Shown: one piece after another, positions 23,979-32,175 of the stretch
Layout: each line of letters begins with the position of its first letter
Position numbering within the stretch: the stretch's first letter is position 1
Assembly (NCBI GenBank): GCA_947630795.1
Contig: CANRJC010000003.1
Coordinates: forward strand, 62,001 to 126,000
Length of the DNA stretch: 64,000 nt
Direction: 5' to 3'
Origin: an uncultured Phascolarctobacterium sp.
GTDB lineage: Bacteria > Bacillota > Negativicutes > Acidaminococcales > Acidaminococcaceae
The notes under the pieces: generated by a model
Database searches by the model: none
What the model was told of the DNA's origin: nothing
Seen by the model: only the letters and a program-made list of their open reading frames with translations
Program-made: the position numbers and the translations under genes

Positions 23979-24938
23979 ATGAGATCCTGGAATGAGTTAG
24001 AGACCGGCAGTTTCTTTGATGCCAATGCCCGGGAAAGGGCCGTAGGCATGGTGGACAAAGGCAGCTTTACCGAACTGTTAGGGCCCCTGGACCGCTTCAT
24101 GAGCCCCCATCTGCCGGTGCTGGGCACCGCCGTGGAATTTGACGACGGCACCGTTACCGGCGTAGGCCTCATCGGCAAACACCCCGTTTTCGTTATCTCC
24201 ATGGAAGGCAAATTCATCGGCGGCGCCATCGGCGAAGTCAACGGCGCCAAGATGGTGGGCTCCATCCGTTTGGCTCTGAAGACCGCGGAAGATCTGAAAG
24301 CCGCCCATCCCGACGATTACGAAGAGCGCCGTCCCATGGTGGTCATCTCTTTTGAGACCGGCGGCGTGCGTTTGCACGAAGCCAACGCCGGCCTTTTAGC
24401 TCACGCCGAAGTTATGGATGCCTTCCAAGACTGCCGCAAGAAATTGCCTGTAGTATCCGTAGTAGGCTCTAAGGTGGGTTGCTTCGGCGGCATGGGCTTC
24501 GTAGCCGCAGCCACCGATGTGATCATCATGAACGAGCAAGGCCGTATCGGCCTCACCGGTCCCGAGGTGATCGAGCAGGAAATGGGCAAAGAGGAATTCG
24601 ATGCTTCCAACAAAGCTTTGGTATACCGCACCACCGGCGCCAAACACAAATACATCATCGGCGACTGCAACTATTTGGTGGAAGACAAGATCGGCGCCTT
24701 CCACGCAGCTTTGGCCGACGTGGCCGCTAAAAGCATGGAAGAGATCGAGGGCATGCGCCGCATCGGTTCTTTGAAACTGGTGCAGGAGCAGCAAGGCCTG
24801 GTCAAACTGGTCGGCGATATGCAGCCCAAAGATTCCATGGACCTGTGGAAATATTACGGCAACGAGGACCCGGCGGAATTGCCCGAACTGACTACCGAAG
24901 AGTTCCTGAAGGTTGTTAAACGCAGGGTGCGCCCCTAA
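23979..24938 (+). CDS. madC: MadC, malonate decarboxylase carboxyltransferase beta subunit
   Basis: With MadD it transfers the carboxyl of malonyl-S-ACP to biotin on MadF. It has 319 residues with a crotonase-like carboxyltransferase fold. Oxyanion-type glycine stretches are GKHPVFVISMEGKFIGGAIGE (about 68-88), FETGGVRLHEANAGLLAHAE (about 126-145) and GCFGGMGFVAAATDVIIMNE (about 167-186). In biotin-independent MdcD the homologous site decarboxylates directly; the biotin carrier and pump genes here indicate transfer instead. Tight spacing to madE and madD indicates a stoichiometric complex. Confidence 0.93.
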   Translation: MRSWNELETGSFFDANARERAVGMVDKGSFTELLGPLDRFMSPHLPVLGTAVEFDDGTVTGVGLIGKHPVFVISMEGKFIGGAIGEVNGAKMVGSIRLALKTAEDLKAAHPDDYEERRPMVVISFETGGVRLHEANAGLLAHAEVMDAFQDCRKKLPVVSVVGSKVGCFGGMGFVAAATDVIIMNEQGRIGLTGPEVIEQEMGKEEFDASNKALVYRTTGAKHKYIIGDCNYLVEDKIGAFHAALADVAAKSMEEIEGMRRIGSLKLVQEQQGLVKLVGDMQPKDSMDLWKYYGNEDPAELPELTTEEFLKVVKRRVRP

Positions 24939-24956
24939 AGCGAGGAGGTAACGAAG

Positions 24957-25847
24957 ATGGATGAAATGGACAACACTATGATAGGTCGCGGTCGTGACGC
25001 AATCGAGATGATTGTGGACGAAGGCACTTTCGTAGAAAACAAAGTAGGCGATGCCGACTTCGACCCCGAGTACGGGCCCGGCAGCGTAGTAGGTACCGCC
25101 AAGTTGGAAGGCACCACCTGCACCGTTATCGCCAACGACGCTTATGCTTTCAACGAGCGCTTCCCCGTAGTATTCGGCGGCGTTATCGGTTTGGAAGAAG
25201 GCTATAAGATGGCCACTGCCGTTTACCGCAGCATGGAAGCCGACGCCGACAAACCTCTGGCCGAGAAGCGGCCCCTGATCCTTATCGTCGACACCCCGGG
25301 CAACGGCCCCGGCAAAATGGAAGAGATCGCCGGCATGAACAAATCCACCGGCGGCTATCAGCTGGCTTTGGCCGAAGCCCGCAAGGCCGGTCATCCCGTC
25401 ATCGCCATGGTGATAGGCCGCGCCATCTCCGGTGCCTTCCTGTGCCACGGCTTGCAGGCCGACCACATTTTGGCTCTGTCCAAAGATTTCGGCACCATGA
25501 TCCACGTAATGCCCATCACCTCCATCTCCCGCATCACCAAGATGGATATCGAGCGCTTGGAAGAACTGTCCAAGGTCAACCCGGTATTCGCTCCCGGCGT
25601 AGACTTCTTCTACAATTTGGGCGGCGTGCAGGAGATAGTGAACAAAGTGGAAGACATGCGGCCGGTGATCGCCAAGCATGTGAAAGAAGTAGCCGCTTTG
25701 AAAGCAGCTGGCGAGTACGAAAAACTGGGGCCTTGGGGCCGCGGTCTTTTGGGCGACGAGCGGGGCGGCCGCGTCAGCCGTTTGAAAGCCATCGCCAAGA
25801 TGAACGAAGAGTTCGCCGCCGTAGCGGACAAATATCTCAACGCTTAA
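24957..25847 (+). CDS. madD: MadD, malonate decarboxylase carboxyltransferase gamma subunit
   Basis: Second half of the carboxyltransferase pair, 296 residues. It resembles MdcE and the biotin-binding halves of acyl-CoA carboxyltransferases. GNGPGKMEEIAGMNKSTGGY (about 115-134) and GRAISGAFLCHGLQADHILA (about 155-174) are the conserved active-site stretches. A GAGGAGG RBS precedes the ATG. It lies between madC and madH with gaps of about 20 bp, consistent with one transcript. The C-terminal GRGLLGDERGGRVSRL (about 262-277) is typical of the gamma subunit. Confidence 0.92.
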   Translation: MDEMDNTMIGRGRDAIEMIVDEGTFVENKVGDADFDPEYGPGSVVGTAKLEGTTCTVIANDAYAFNERFPVVFGGVIGLEEGYKMATAVYRSMEADADKPLAEKRPLILIVDTPGNGPGKMEEIAGMNKSTGGYQLALAEARKAGHPVIAMVIGRAISGAFLCHGLQADHILALSKDFGTMIHVMPITSISRITKMDIERLEELSKVNPVFAPGVDFFYNLGGVQEIVNKVEDMRPVIAKHVKEVAALKAAGEYEKLGPWGRGLLGDERGGRVSRLKAIAKMNEEFAAVADKYLNA

Positions 25848-25866
25848 GGGAGAAAGACGAGGTAGT

Positions 25867-26967
25867 ATGGCCGGTATCCTGCAGGAAATAAGCGCACTGG
25901 TAAAAGATTTCGGCTCTGCCCCCACCATGGAGGAGATGCCCCGCCGTCCTTTGGCGGCGAAAGGCATAGCCGGGCCGACGGCAGCGCACGTTATCGAGGA
26001 GGTCCATACGCCCCTCAACCTGAGCTATCTTACCTTCACTACCGGGTCTTCGGCTTTTCAAAACATCGTAGGCATAACCCATGCCGAGCTGCCCGCCCGA
26101 GTGGCCGCTTCTCACGAGGCGCTGCGGCGCTCGGGGGTGAAGCCTCACGATAAAGCGGTAGTGACCTATCCTCCTCTGGTAAATGTTTTCGCCGGAGAAG
26201 CTTTGAAGGCTTACGGTCTGGAGTGGTCGTTCTTGATCCGCTCCAGCCGGGACGCCTTTTTGGCCGCCCTTTACGAACAACAGCCCCAGGTGGTGGTGGG
26301 CGAGAGCTCTTTCTTGAGAGCGGCGCTGGAAGATGCGGTCCACATGGGCGTGGCGCAAGAGCTGCCCCAAGGCCTCATCCTCCTCACTGCCGGCACTCCT
26401 TTGGATCTGGAACTGCTGCCCGTGGCCGAGAAGGTCCTTAAAGCGAAGGTCCACGACCTCTACGGTTGTCAGGAATTCGGCTGGCTGGCTCTGGACGGAG
26501 TGCCGCTGCGGGACGATGTGGAGCTTTTGCCTTTGCCCGGCGGCAAAGGCATGCACGAACTGACAGTGGGAGGCCTGCCCATGGGCGACAGCTTCCCCGT
26601 CAGCGAGAGCGGCCACGTTTGCGATCGTTCGGGGCACATCATCACCTATCGCAGAGAGCGGACCTATCCGGAATTCGAAGTGATCGTCAAAGCCAGCACC
26701 TTGGCTTCGGCGACCACGTTGGGCCGGGTGGCCCGCACCATCCTCCGCATCAAAGGCAGAGTGGTGAAGATAGCTCCCGATGTAGTGCTGAAAGCTCCCC
26801 GCACGGTGCTGGAGCTGAGGCCCGACTGCATAGCTGCGGGCAGAGAACTGCCGGGCTATGTGATAGACGACCCGGCGAAGACAAAATTCTTCGACGATCT
26901 GGTGCAAGCTCAATTGGATTATCAACAAAACAGTAAGGCGGACCCGGTATGGACCAAGCGAAAGTGA
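25867..26967 (+). CDS. madH: MadH, acetate:[acyl-carrier-protein] ligase
   Basis: Acetylates the thiol of the MadE prosthetic group with ATP, priming the enzyme. It has 366 residues of the PaaK-like adenylate-forming fold: the phosphate loop TTGSSA (about 58-63), the substrate region YGCQEFGWLALDG (about 199-211, standing for the YGxTE motif) and ITYRRERTYPEFEVIVKAS (about 259-277). It is short for an adenylating enzyme, and the usual C-terminal lysine domain is reduced. The position between madD and madK is the same as in the Malonomonas cluster (known order), which supports the name more than the motifs do. Confidence 0.82.
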   Translation: MAGILQEISALVKDFGSAPTMEEMPRRPLAAKGIAGPTAAHVIEEVHTPLNLSYLTFTTGSSAFQNIVGITHAELPARVAASHEALRRSGVKPHDKAVVTYPPLVNVFAGEALKAYGLEWSFLIRSSRDAFLAALYEQQPQVVVGESSFLRAALEDAVHMGVAQELPQGLILLTAGTPLDLELLPVAEKVLKAKVHDLYGCQEFGWLALDGVPLRDDVELLPLPGGKGMHELTVGGLPMGDSFPVSESGHVCDRSGHIITYRRERTYPEFEVIVKASTLASATTLGRVARTILRIKGRVVKIAPDVVLKAPRTVLELRPDCIAAGRELPGYVIDDPAKTKFFDDLVQAQLDYQQNSKADPVWTKRK

Positions 26968-27638
26968 AAAGACACAACCTGGCCTATGTTACGGCAGCCG
27001 GCCGTCGGGCTGTTTACGAAGAAGCGGCGCCCCATTACCAAGGCGAGTTTTTGGCCATGGCAGAGGCGGCGCTGTTGGGCGAAGCCGACATCCCCGGCAT
27101 CATGCGGCGGGGGAGCAGAGGCAACGGCCTCCTCCCTGTGGGCTTCGTTCATTATAAAAGAGCGGAGGACGGGCAGCGGCTGCGCCTGCCGGCCTTTGTG
27201 CCGGAGACGGAAGTGGAGGCTGTGATCACACCTTACGACTTGCTGGCGGGCCGCATCTACAGCAAAGATGCTTGGACGCCGCGCACCCGTTGTTTGGAGG
27301 TGGCTGCCTCTATTTTCGAGGCGGCAGTCGATCTGGGCCTGCAAACGGGCCTCTTGGGCTCCGTGGGCTTGGAACTGGCCACCGGGCTGCCCTATACCGA
27401 CGACGCTTCCGATCTGGATATTTTAGTGCAGGCAGCTCCTCTCGCCGCTTTGCAGGAATTGTTCGTCAAAGCACGAGCCCTCTCCATGGGAACGGCCCTC
27501 GACTTTGAGGTGGACCTGCCCAACGGCTACGGGGTAAAGCTGGCGGAACTCTTTATGGACACCGGCACGGTGTTGGGAAAGAGTTTGGATGATGTCCAAC
27601 TGCTGTCCAAAAAGGACACGCTGGAATATTTAAAGTAA
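26949..27638 (+). CDS. madK: MadK, malonate decarboxylase holo-ACP synthase (MdcG family)
   Basis: Transfers the phosphoribosyl-dephospho-CoA arm from its triphosphoribosyl precursor to the serine of MadE. It has 229 residues of the nucleotidyltransferase fold, with LGSVGLELATG (about 136-146) and the metal-binding DDASDLDILVQA (about 150-161). It overlaps madH by 19 bp, so translation is coupled. MadG, which makes the precursor, is encoded seven genes on in the same operon. It is followed by the two biotin carriers. Confidence 0.9.
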   Translation: MDQAKVKRHNLAYVTAAGRRAVYEEAAPHYQGEFLAMAEAALLGEADIPGIMRRGSRGNGLLPVGFVHYKRAEDGQRLRLPAFVPETEVEAVITPYDLLAGRIYSKDAWTPRTRCLEVAASIFEAAVDLGLQTGLLGSVGLELATGLPYTDDASDLDILVQAAPLAALQELFVKARALSMGTALDFEVDLPNGYGVKLAELFMDTGTVLGKSLDDVQLLSKKDTLEYLK

Positions 27639-27652
27639 AGGAGAGTTTTACT

Positions 27653-27862
27653 ATGGAAATCAAATCTCGCGTACCCGGAAAGATCGTTCGTTTCGAGAAA
27701 CAAGTGGGCGACAGCGTGAAGGTCAAAGACGTGCTGATCGTTATGGAAGCCATGAAGATGAAACAATTGGTTCCGTCTCCGGTGGCAGGCGTGGTCAAAG
27801 AGTACAAAGTGCAGCCGGGCGACCGTGTGAGCGCCGGCGCCGTTTTGGCCATCGTCGAGTAA
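27653..27862 (+). CDS. madF: MadF1, biotin carboxyl carrier protein (first copy)
   Basis: A free-standing biotinyl domain of 69 residues that carries CO2 from MadC/MadD to MadB. EAMKMK (32-37) is the biotinylation motif and K35 is the acceptor. Unlike most decarboxylase carriers it has no Ala/Pro linker and is essentially the naked domain. AAAGGAGAG lies before the ATG. It is followed 50 bp later by an almost identical copy that differs by one residue (K23 here, N23 there). Confidence 0.95.
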   Translation: MEIKSRVPGKIVRFEKQVGDSVKVKDVLIVMEAMKMKQLVPSPVAGVVKEYKVQPGDRVSAGAVLAIVE

Positions 27863-27912
27863 AAAGTTTCGTCGAAAATTTGCAAAACATTTGAGCAAAG
27901 GAGAGCAACATC

Positions 27913-28122
27913 ATGGAGATCAAATCTCGCGTACCCGGAAAGATCGTTCGTTTCGAGAAACAAGTGGGCGACAGCGTAAACGTTAAAGACGTGCTGATCG
28001 TTATGGAAGCCATGAAGATGAAACAATTGGTTCCGTCTCCGGTGGCAGGCGTGGTCAAAGAGTATAAAGTGCAGCCGGGCGACCGTGTGAGCGCCGGCGC
28101 CGTTTTGGCCATCGTCGAGTAA
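27913..28122 (+). CDS. madF: MadF2, biotin carboxyl carrier protein (second copy)
   Basis: Identical to MadF1 except N23 for K23. At the DNA level I count five differences in 210 bases, four of them silent. It has its own RBS (AAAGGAGAG) 9 nt before the ATG. K35 in EAMKMK is intact, so both copies can be biotinylated. The second copy may raise carrier dosage, or one may pair preferentially with a different complex; the sequence does not decide. Recent duplication or ongoing gene conversion explains the near identity. Confidence 0.95.
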   Translation: MEIKSRVPGKIVRFEKQVGDSVNVKDVLIVMEAMKMKQLVPSPVAGVVKEYKVQPGDRVSAGAVLAIVE

Positions 28123-28193
28123 AAAGTTCGAACTGTTTTAAACAGCTGTGAGCAAAAATTTCAGATAAAACATATTGATTCCTTTAGTTGTTT

Positions 28194-28220
28194 CACCGCC
28201 TGCCCGGGCGGCAGGCGGTG
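28194..28220 (+). repeat. strong hairpin between madF2 and madL
   Basis: CACCGCCTGCC and GGCAGGCGGTG form a perfect 11-bp stem with a 5-nt loop, followed by an A-rich tract rather than Ts. It is a likely mRNA stability or processing element dividing enzyme genes from transporter genes. Confidence 0.6.
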
Positions 28221-28252
28221 ATAATAAAAAATTGTACTGAGGAGAGATACAT

Positions 28253-28609
28253 ATGGTAATTTACGGTGTAGGTTTGCTGGCTTTCTGCTATTTGACCGGC
28301 ATGTATATCGGCGATGTGCTGGGCGCCCTGCTGGGCGTTAAGGCCAACATCGGCGGCGTGGGCTTCGCCATGCTTTTCCTTATCCTTTTGAGCAATAAGG
28401 GCATCGACGCCGGCTGGCTGGACAAAAAATCTCAGGAAGGCATCGCCTTCTGGGCCGCAATGTACATTCCTATCGTTGTAGCGATGAGCTCTATCCAAAA
28501 CGTGGCAGCAGCCGTCTCCGGCGGCATCGTGGCTTTCTTGGGCGGTCTCTTGGGCTCCGCTCTGGCCTTCCTGCTGATCCCCGTGCTCAGCTCGTTCGCT
28601 AAGAAATAA
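28253..28609 (+). CDS. madL: MadL, malonate transporter small subunit
   Basis: Hydrophobic protein of 118 residues with about four membrane helices (4-24, 32-48, 61-82, 86-112). It is one half of the two-component MadL/MadM malonate:Na+ symporter. FCYLTGMYIGDVLGALLGVKAN (about 11-32) is typical of the family. GAGGAGAGAT precedes the ATG and madM starts 20 bp after its stop. The pairing with madM and the location after madF are as in Malonomonas. Confidence 0.9.
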   Translation: MVIYGVGLLAFCYLTGMYIGDVLGALLGVKANIGGVGFAMLFLILLSNKGIDAGWLDKKSQEGIAFWAAMYIPIVVAMSSIQNVAAAVSGGIVAFLGGLLGSALAFLLIPVLSSFAKK

Positions 28610-28629
28610 GTAGGATAGGAGGTATCATC

Positions 28630-29385
28630 ATGAATTTCGGTGCGATGTTCGGCAAAGTCCTGATGTCCAACGGTTTGATCACCGCTTTCGTTATTATCGC
28701 CATCACCAACCTTATCGCTTATAAATTGGCCGGGCTGTCCAAAGGCCGTATCCACGGCAGCGCCGTGGCCATCCTCTTCGGCCTGGTATTGGCCTATATC
28801 GGCGGCGGCTCCAAAGGTATCGCCACCATTCCTCTTTTCGCAGGCATCGGTATGATGGGCGGCGCTATGTTCCGCGATTTCGCCATCGTATCCACTGCCT
28901 TCGGCGCCGATCTGCGGGAGATCAAAAAAGTGGGCATCGTAGGCGTGCTGTCTTTGGTGTTCGGTCTCATCACTTCCTGGATCGCCGGTGTTGTGGTAGC
29001 CTTCGCTTTGGGCTATCGGTCCAGCGTTGATCTGGTGACCATCGGCGCAGGTGTTGCCACCTTCGTGGTAGGCCCCGTTACCGGCGCTGCTTTGGGTGCA
29101 TCCAGCGAAGTTATCGCCATCTCTATCGCCGCCGGCGTTGTGAAATCTTTGGCGGTAATGATCTTCACTCCTTTCGTGGCCAAGCCTTTGGGCATCAATA
29201 ATCCTCAGTCCGCCATGGTCTTCGGCGGTCTGGCAGGCACCACCTCCGGCACTGCGGCCGGTATGGCGGCAGTAGACCCCAAACTGGTGCCTTATGCAGC
29301 TATGACGGCAACTTTCTACACCGGCTCCGGCTGCCTCACCTTCCCCTCTATCTTCTATTTCCTGACCAGAGCCATCTTCGGTTGA
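28630..29385 (+). CDS. madM: MadM, malonate transporter large subunit
   Basis: The second component of the malonate/sodium symporter, 251 residues, with about seven membrane helices. RDFAIVSTAFGADLREIKKVGIVG (about 80-103) and the small-residue-rich FGGLAGTTSGTAAGMAAVDPKLVPY (about 198-222) are conserved in the family. Na+ pumped out by MadB would drive malonate uptake through this carrier, so the operon closes a sodium cycle. An RBS (TAGGAGGT) lies before the ATG. Confidence 0.9.
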   Translation: MNFGAMFGKVLMSNGLITAFVIIAITNLIAYKLAGLSKGRIHGSAVAILFGLVLAYIGGGSKGIATIPLFAGIGMMGGAMFRDFAIVSTAFGADLREIKKVGIVGVLSLVFGLITSWIAGVVVAFALGYRSSVDLVTIGAGVATFVVGPVTGAALGASSEVIAISIAAGVVKSLAVMIFTPFVAKPLGINNPQSAMVFGGLAGTTSGTAAGMAAVDPKLVPYAAMTATFYTGSGCLTFPSIFYFLTRAIFG

Positions 29386-29418
29386 GCCGGGTCTCGTTTA
29401 TGCATCGATAAAAAACTC

Positions 29419-29467
29419 TCACCTCTTCGGGGCGGGCCTTTTTTAAAGGCAGGCCCCTGCGAGGTGA
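29419..29467 (+). repeat. long imperfect hairpin between madM and madG
   Basis: TCACCTC pairs with GAGGTGA and encloses GGGG/CCCC and GCCTTT/AAAGGC stems. There is no U tract after the outer stem, so it is not a classic terminator. Confidence 0.4.
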
Positions 29468-29495
29468 AGACAGCAAAGAAGGAGCTGAACGCTGC

Positions 29496-30440
29496 TTGAG
29501 CGAAGCTGTGACGGCAAAAAAATTTTTGAGCACCGAAGAGCCGAAGCAGGCAGCGTCTCAGTCTACTTCTTTTTCCTTTTCGGCAGAAGGCTTGGATAAG
29601 CTGAGCCTTTATCTCAGCCAAGCCATCATGCTGGAGGTGTGCGTCCACCCCAAACCGGGGCTGGTGACCCGCTGCAGCCGGGGAGCGCACACGGATATGA
29701 CCATCCTCACCTTTGCGGCGAGCAGCGCCGTGCTGGCCCATGCTTTTAAAAATTTATACGAATTGGGCCTCGCCTTCCCCCGAGGACCGCGGCAGCTTTT
29801 TGCCAAAGCCCGGGCGTTGGGGGCAGAGGCGGAAAAAGAATTGCTGAGGGCGACCAAAGGGGTCAACACTCAGCGGGGCATCTTGTTCAGCGGCGGCATC
29901 CTCTGCGCCGCGGCAGGGCATTGCCTCCGCGACGAACGGGAAAAGAGAGAACTTCTTGCCACGGTCCGAGCCATGACGAAGGGACTGACGGAGAGAGAAC
30001 TGCAAGAGGGGAAAAAAAGCAAAACAGCAGGAGAACTTTTATTTCAACGCTACGGGATCAAAGGCATAAGAGGAGAGATCGAAGCCGGTCTCCCCTGTGT
30101 GACGGGGCGGGGCCTGCCGGCTTTGGAAGAAGCCTTCGCAGCGGGCGCCGATCTTAACGATGCTTTGGTCCACGCTTTCGTCTGCCTGATGGCCGTGACG
30201 GAAGACAGCAACGTGATCTGGCGGGCAGGCCTTGAAGGCGCTCGGCAGGTGAAAGAGCAGGCGGAAAAAATTTTGAGCGCAGGCAGCGTCTTCACTGCTA
30301 AAGGCAGAGCGGCGCTGGCGGAGGCCGAAGATATTTTTGCGGCCCGGCGGATCAGCCCGGGGGGCAGCGCCGATCTTCTTTCCGTGACCATCGCTCTTTA
30401 TCTTTTGAAACATAAGGAGTTTCCCACTGCCATACTCTAG
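29496..30440 (+). CDS. madG: MadG/MdcB, triphosphoribosyl-dephospho-CoA synthase (CitG family)
   Basis: Makes 2'-(5''-triphosphoribosyl)-3'-dephospho-CoA from dephospho-CoA and ATP, the precursor of the MadE arm. It has 314 residues. VHPKPGLVTRCSRGAHTDM (about 49-67) and the C-terminal PGGSADLLSVTIAL (about 288-301) are the two family signatures. The start is a TTG at 29496, 11 nt after GGAG, so the exact start is less sure than usual. In Malonomonas madG lies upstream of madB; here it is at the far end, after the transporter. Confidence 0.88.
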   Translation: MSEAVTAKKFLSTEEPKQAASQSTSFSFSAEGLDKLSLYLSQAIMLEVCVHPKPGLVTRCSRGAHTDMTILTFAASSAVLAHAFKNLYELGLAFPRGPRQLFAKARALGAEAEKELLRATKGVNTQRGILFSGGILCAAAGHCLRDEREKRELLATVRAMTKGLTERELQEGKKSKTAGELLFQRYGIKGIRGEIEAGLPCVTGRGLPALEEAFAAGADLNDALVHAFVCLMAVTEDSNVIWRAGLEGARQVKEQAEKILSAGSVFTAKGRAALAEAEDIFAARRISPGGSADLLSVTIALYLLKHKEFPTAIL

Positions 30441-30500
30441 GGACAGGGGTGGGCAGTGCTCCTTAGAATAAAAATCTCTATCTTAACACCTCCTAAAAAG

Positions 30501-30536
30501 CACATAGGGTCTGCCGCAAGTGGCGGGCCTTATGTG
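30501..30536 (+). repeat. 15-bp hairpin between madG and the AEC transporter gene
   Basis: CACATAGGGTCTGCC pairs with GGCGGGCCTTATGTG with several G-U pairs and a 6-nt loop. The following TATTTAG is a weak U tract. It could lower read-through to the downstream transporter genes. Confidence 0.5.
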
Positions 30537-30569
30537 TATTTAGCAACGGCTGAAAGAAAGGATCGTATA

Positions 30570-31523
30570 ATGCTGAATTTTGTGCTACAGGCGTTGGAAG
30601 GCATCTTCACCATCGTCTTCATCGTGGGGATAGGCTACGTGCTGAGCGTGAAGGGCTGGTTCGACGAAAAGAGCAGCGCCCTCATCGCCCGCTTGGTCAC
30701 CACCATCTCCCTTCCCCTCTACATGATAGCCAGCCTCACGAAAAATTTTACGGCGGAGCAATTGGCCCGCTTGGCCCCCGATACGCTGCTGCCCATCTGC
30801 TCCATGCTGCTGGCCTTGATCGCAGGCAAAGCCGCCTCCCGCCTCTTTAAAGTGCGGCAGGGACGGCAGGGCATCTTCGCCACCAATTTTTTCATCGCCA
30901 ACACCATGTTCATCGGTCTGCCGGTGAACCAGGCCCTCTTCGGCGACGAGAGCATCCCCTCGGTGATGCTCTATTACATCGTCAACCTCGTTTTCTTCTG
31001 GACCCTGGGGGTGCAGAACATCGTGGCGGATGCGGAAGGGAAGGGGAGCAGCCTCTTTTCCGCCGCCGTTTTGAAAAAACTGTGGTCGCCGCCTTTGATG
31101 GCTTTCGCGGCAGCTCTGCTGCTCATCGTCTTCAGCATCCCTCTGCCTCGCTTTTTGATGAGAGGTTTTCAATATGTAGGCAATCTCACCACGCCCCTTT
31201 CTTTGGTCTTCATCGGCATCGAGATCAGCAAGATCAGCCTGCGCCGCTTTCACTTCGAGCGGGACATCGTGCTGGGCTTAGCGGGGCGCTTTCTCATCTG
31301 CCCTTTGTGCGTGCTGGCGCTGACCCCTTTTATAACGGTGGCGCCCATCTCCGTGCGGGTCTTCACTATGCAGGCAGCCATGCCCGCCATGACCCAGATG
31401 GCCATCGTCGCCAAACAGTACGGGGCGGACAGTTCTTTTGCCGCCGCTCTTAGCTTCATCACCATCTTGGGGGGCCTCATCGTCATCCCTGTTTACATGA
31501 CAGTGGTCAATCTTTGTTTTTAG
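30570..31523 (+). CDS. AEC-family transporter, probable malonate or dicarboxylate carrier
   Basis: Auxin-efflux-carrier family protein of 317 residues with about ten membrane helices, as in MdcF, the malonate carrier of biotin-independent decarboxylase operons. The N-terminal half contains GIGYVLSVKGWFDEKSSALIARL (about 21-43), and the C-terminal half PAMTQMAIVAKQYGADSSFAAALS (about 275-298). The ATG at 30570 follows GAAAGAAAGGATC. It lies 130 bp after madG, across a hairpin, and may be a second uptake route for malonate beside MadLM. Other organic acids remain possible. Confidence 0.82.
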   Translation: MLNFVLQALEGIFTIVFIVGIGYVLSVKGWFDEKSSALIARLVTTISLPLYMIASLTKNFTAEQLARLAPDTLLPICSMLLALIAGKAASRLFKVRQGRQGIFATNFFIANTMFIGLPVNQALFGDESIPSVMLYYIVNLVFFWTLGVQNIVADAEGKGSSLFSAAVLKKLWSPPLMAFAAALLLIVFSIPLPRFLMRGFQYVGNLTTPLSLVFIGIEISKISLRRFHFERDIVLGLAGRFLICPLCVLALTPFITVAPISVRVFTMQAAMPAMTQMAIVAKQYGADSSFAAALSFITILGGLIVIPVYMTVVNLCF

Positions 31524-31676
31524 GTCTTTCGTAAAAACGCCGGCGTTTCAACTTCAACATTAAAAATAAAAAGTCAACGGCAAAAAGCGGCGCCGCGAGA
31601 GCCCACATCTTTTCGAAAAAAGAAGGGGCTCCTCGCCTTACGCTGCCGCAAAAAAATAAAAGAACGGAGGTATTTT

Positions 31677-32102
31677 ATGGAGCCCGAGACCGTGATACGC
31701 AAAATGTGGAGCAGCAATGCATTTATGAACGTGTTGAAGATCAAGATCGAAGAAGTGCACTGCGGAGGCTGCACTCTTATAATGCCCATCGACTTCGATA
31801 TCCACACCAATCATTGGCTGGGGGTGCACGGGGGCGCCTTGGCTGCTTTCGCCGACTGCGTCAACGGCATCACCTGCGCTTCGGTGGGGAAGATGGCCGC
31901 CACTTTGAACATGAACATCAACTATCTGGCAGGCGCCAAAGGCTTCGAGGATCTTCGCTGCACCGCCGAGATAGTGCACAAGGGGCAGTCCACCATCAAC
32001 ATCCGCGCCCGCATCAGCGAAGGCGAGACCCTCATCGCCGAGGCTGCCAGCATCATGTTCGTGATGGGGCCGGTGGCGGAAAAACTGCCGGAAGAGTGGT
32101 AG
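31677..32102 (+). CDS. PaaI-family hotdog thioesterase
   Basis: A 141-residue hotdog-fold acyl-CoA or acyl-ACP thioesterase. HTNHWLGVHGGALAAFADCVNGI (about 42-64) holds the PaaI-type helix with the glycine pair and the catalytic aspartate, and NMNINYLAGAKG (about 80-91) is the second strand. ACGGAGG lies before the ATG. The 150-bp gap before it is A-rich and has no evident terminator, so it may be on the mad transcript, where it could clear stalled malonyl or acetyl thioesters; that role is inference. Confidence 0.82.
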   Translation: MEPETVIRKMWSSNAFMNVLKIKIEEVHCGGCTLIMPIDFDIHTNHWLGVHGGALAAFADCVNGITCASVGKMAATLNMNINYLAGAKGFEDLRCTAEIVHKGQSTINIRARISEGETLIAEAASIMFVMGPVAEKLPEEW

Positions 32103-32175
32103 ACTTTTTCTGAAAGGGGCCCGGGCGGCAGGAGCGGGCCTCCTCTTGTCGAAATGATAACGAGAGGAGGACAGT

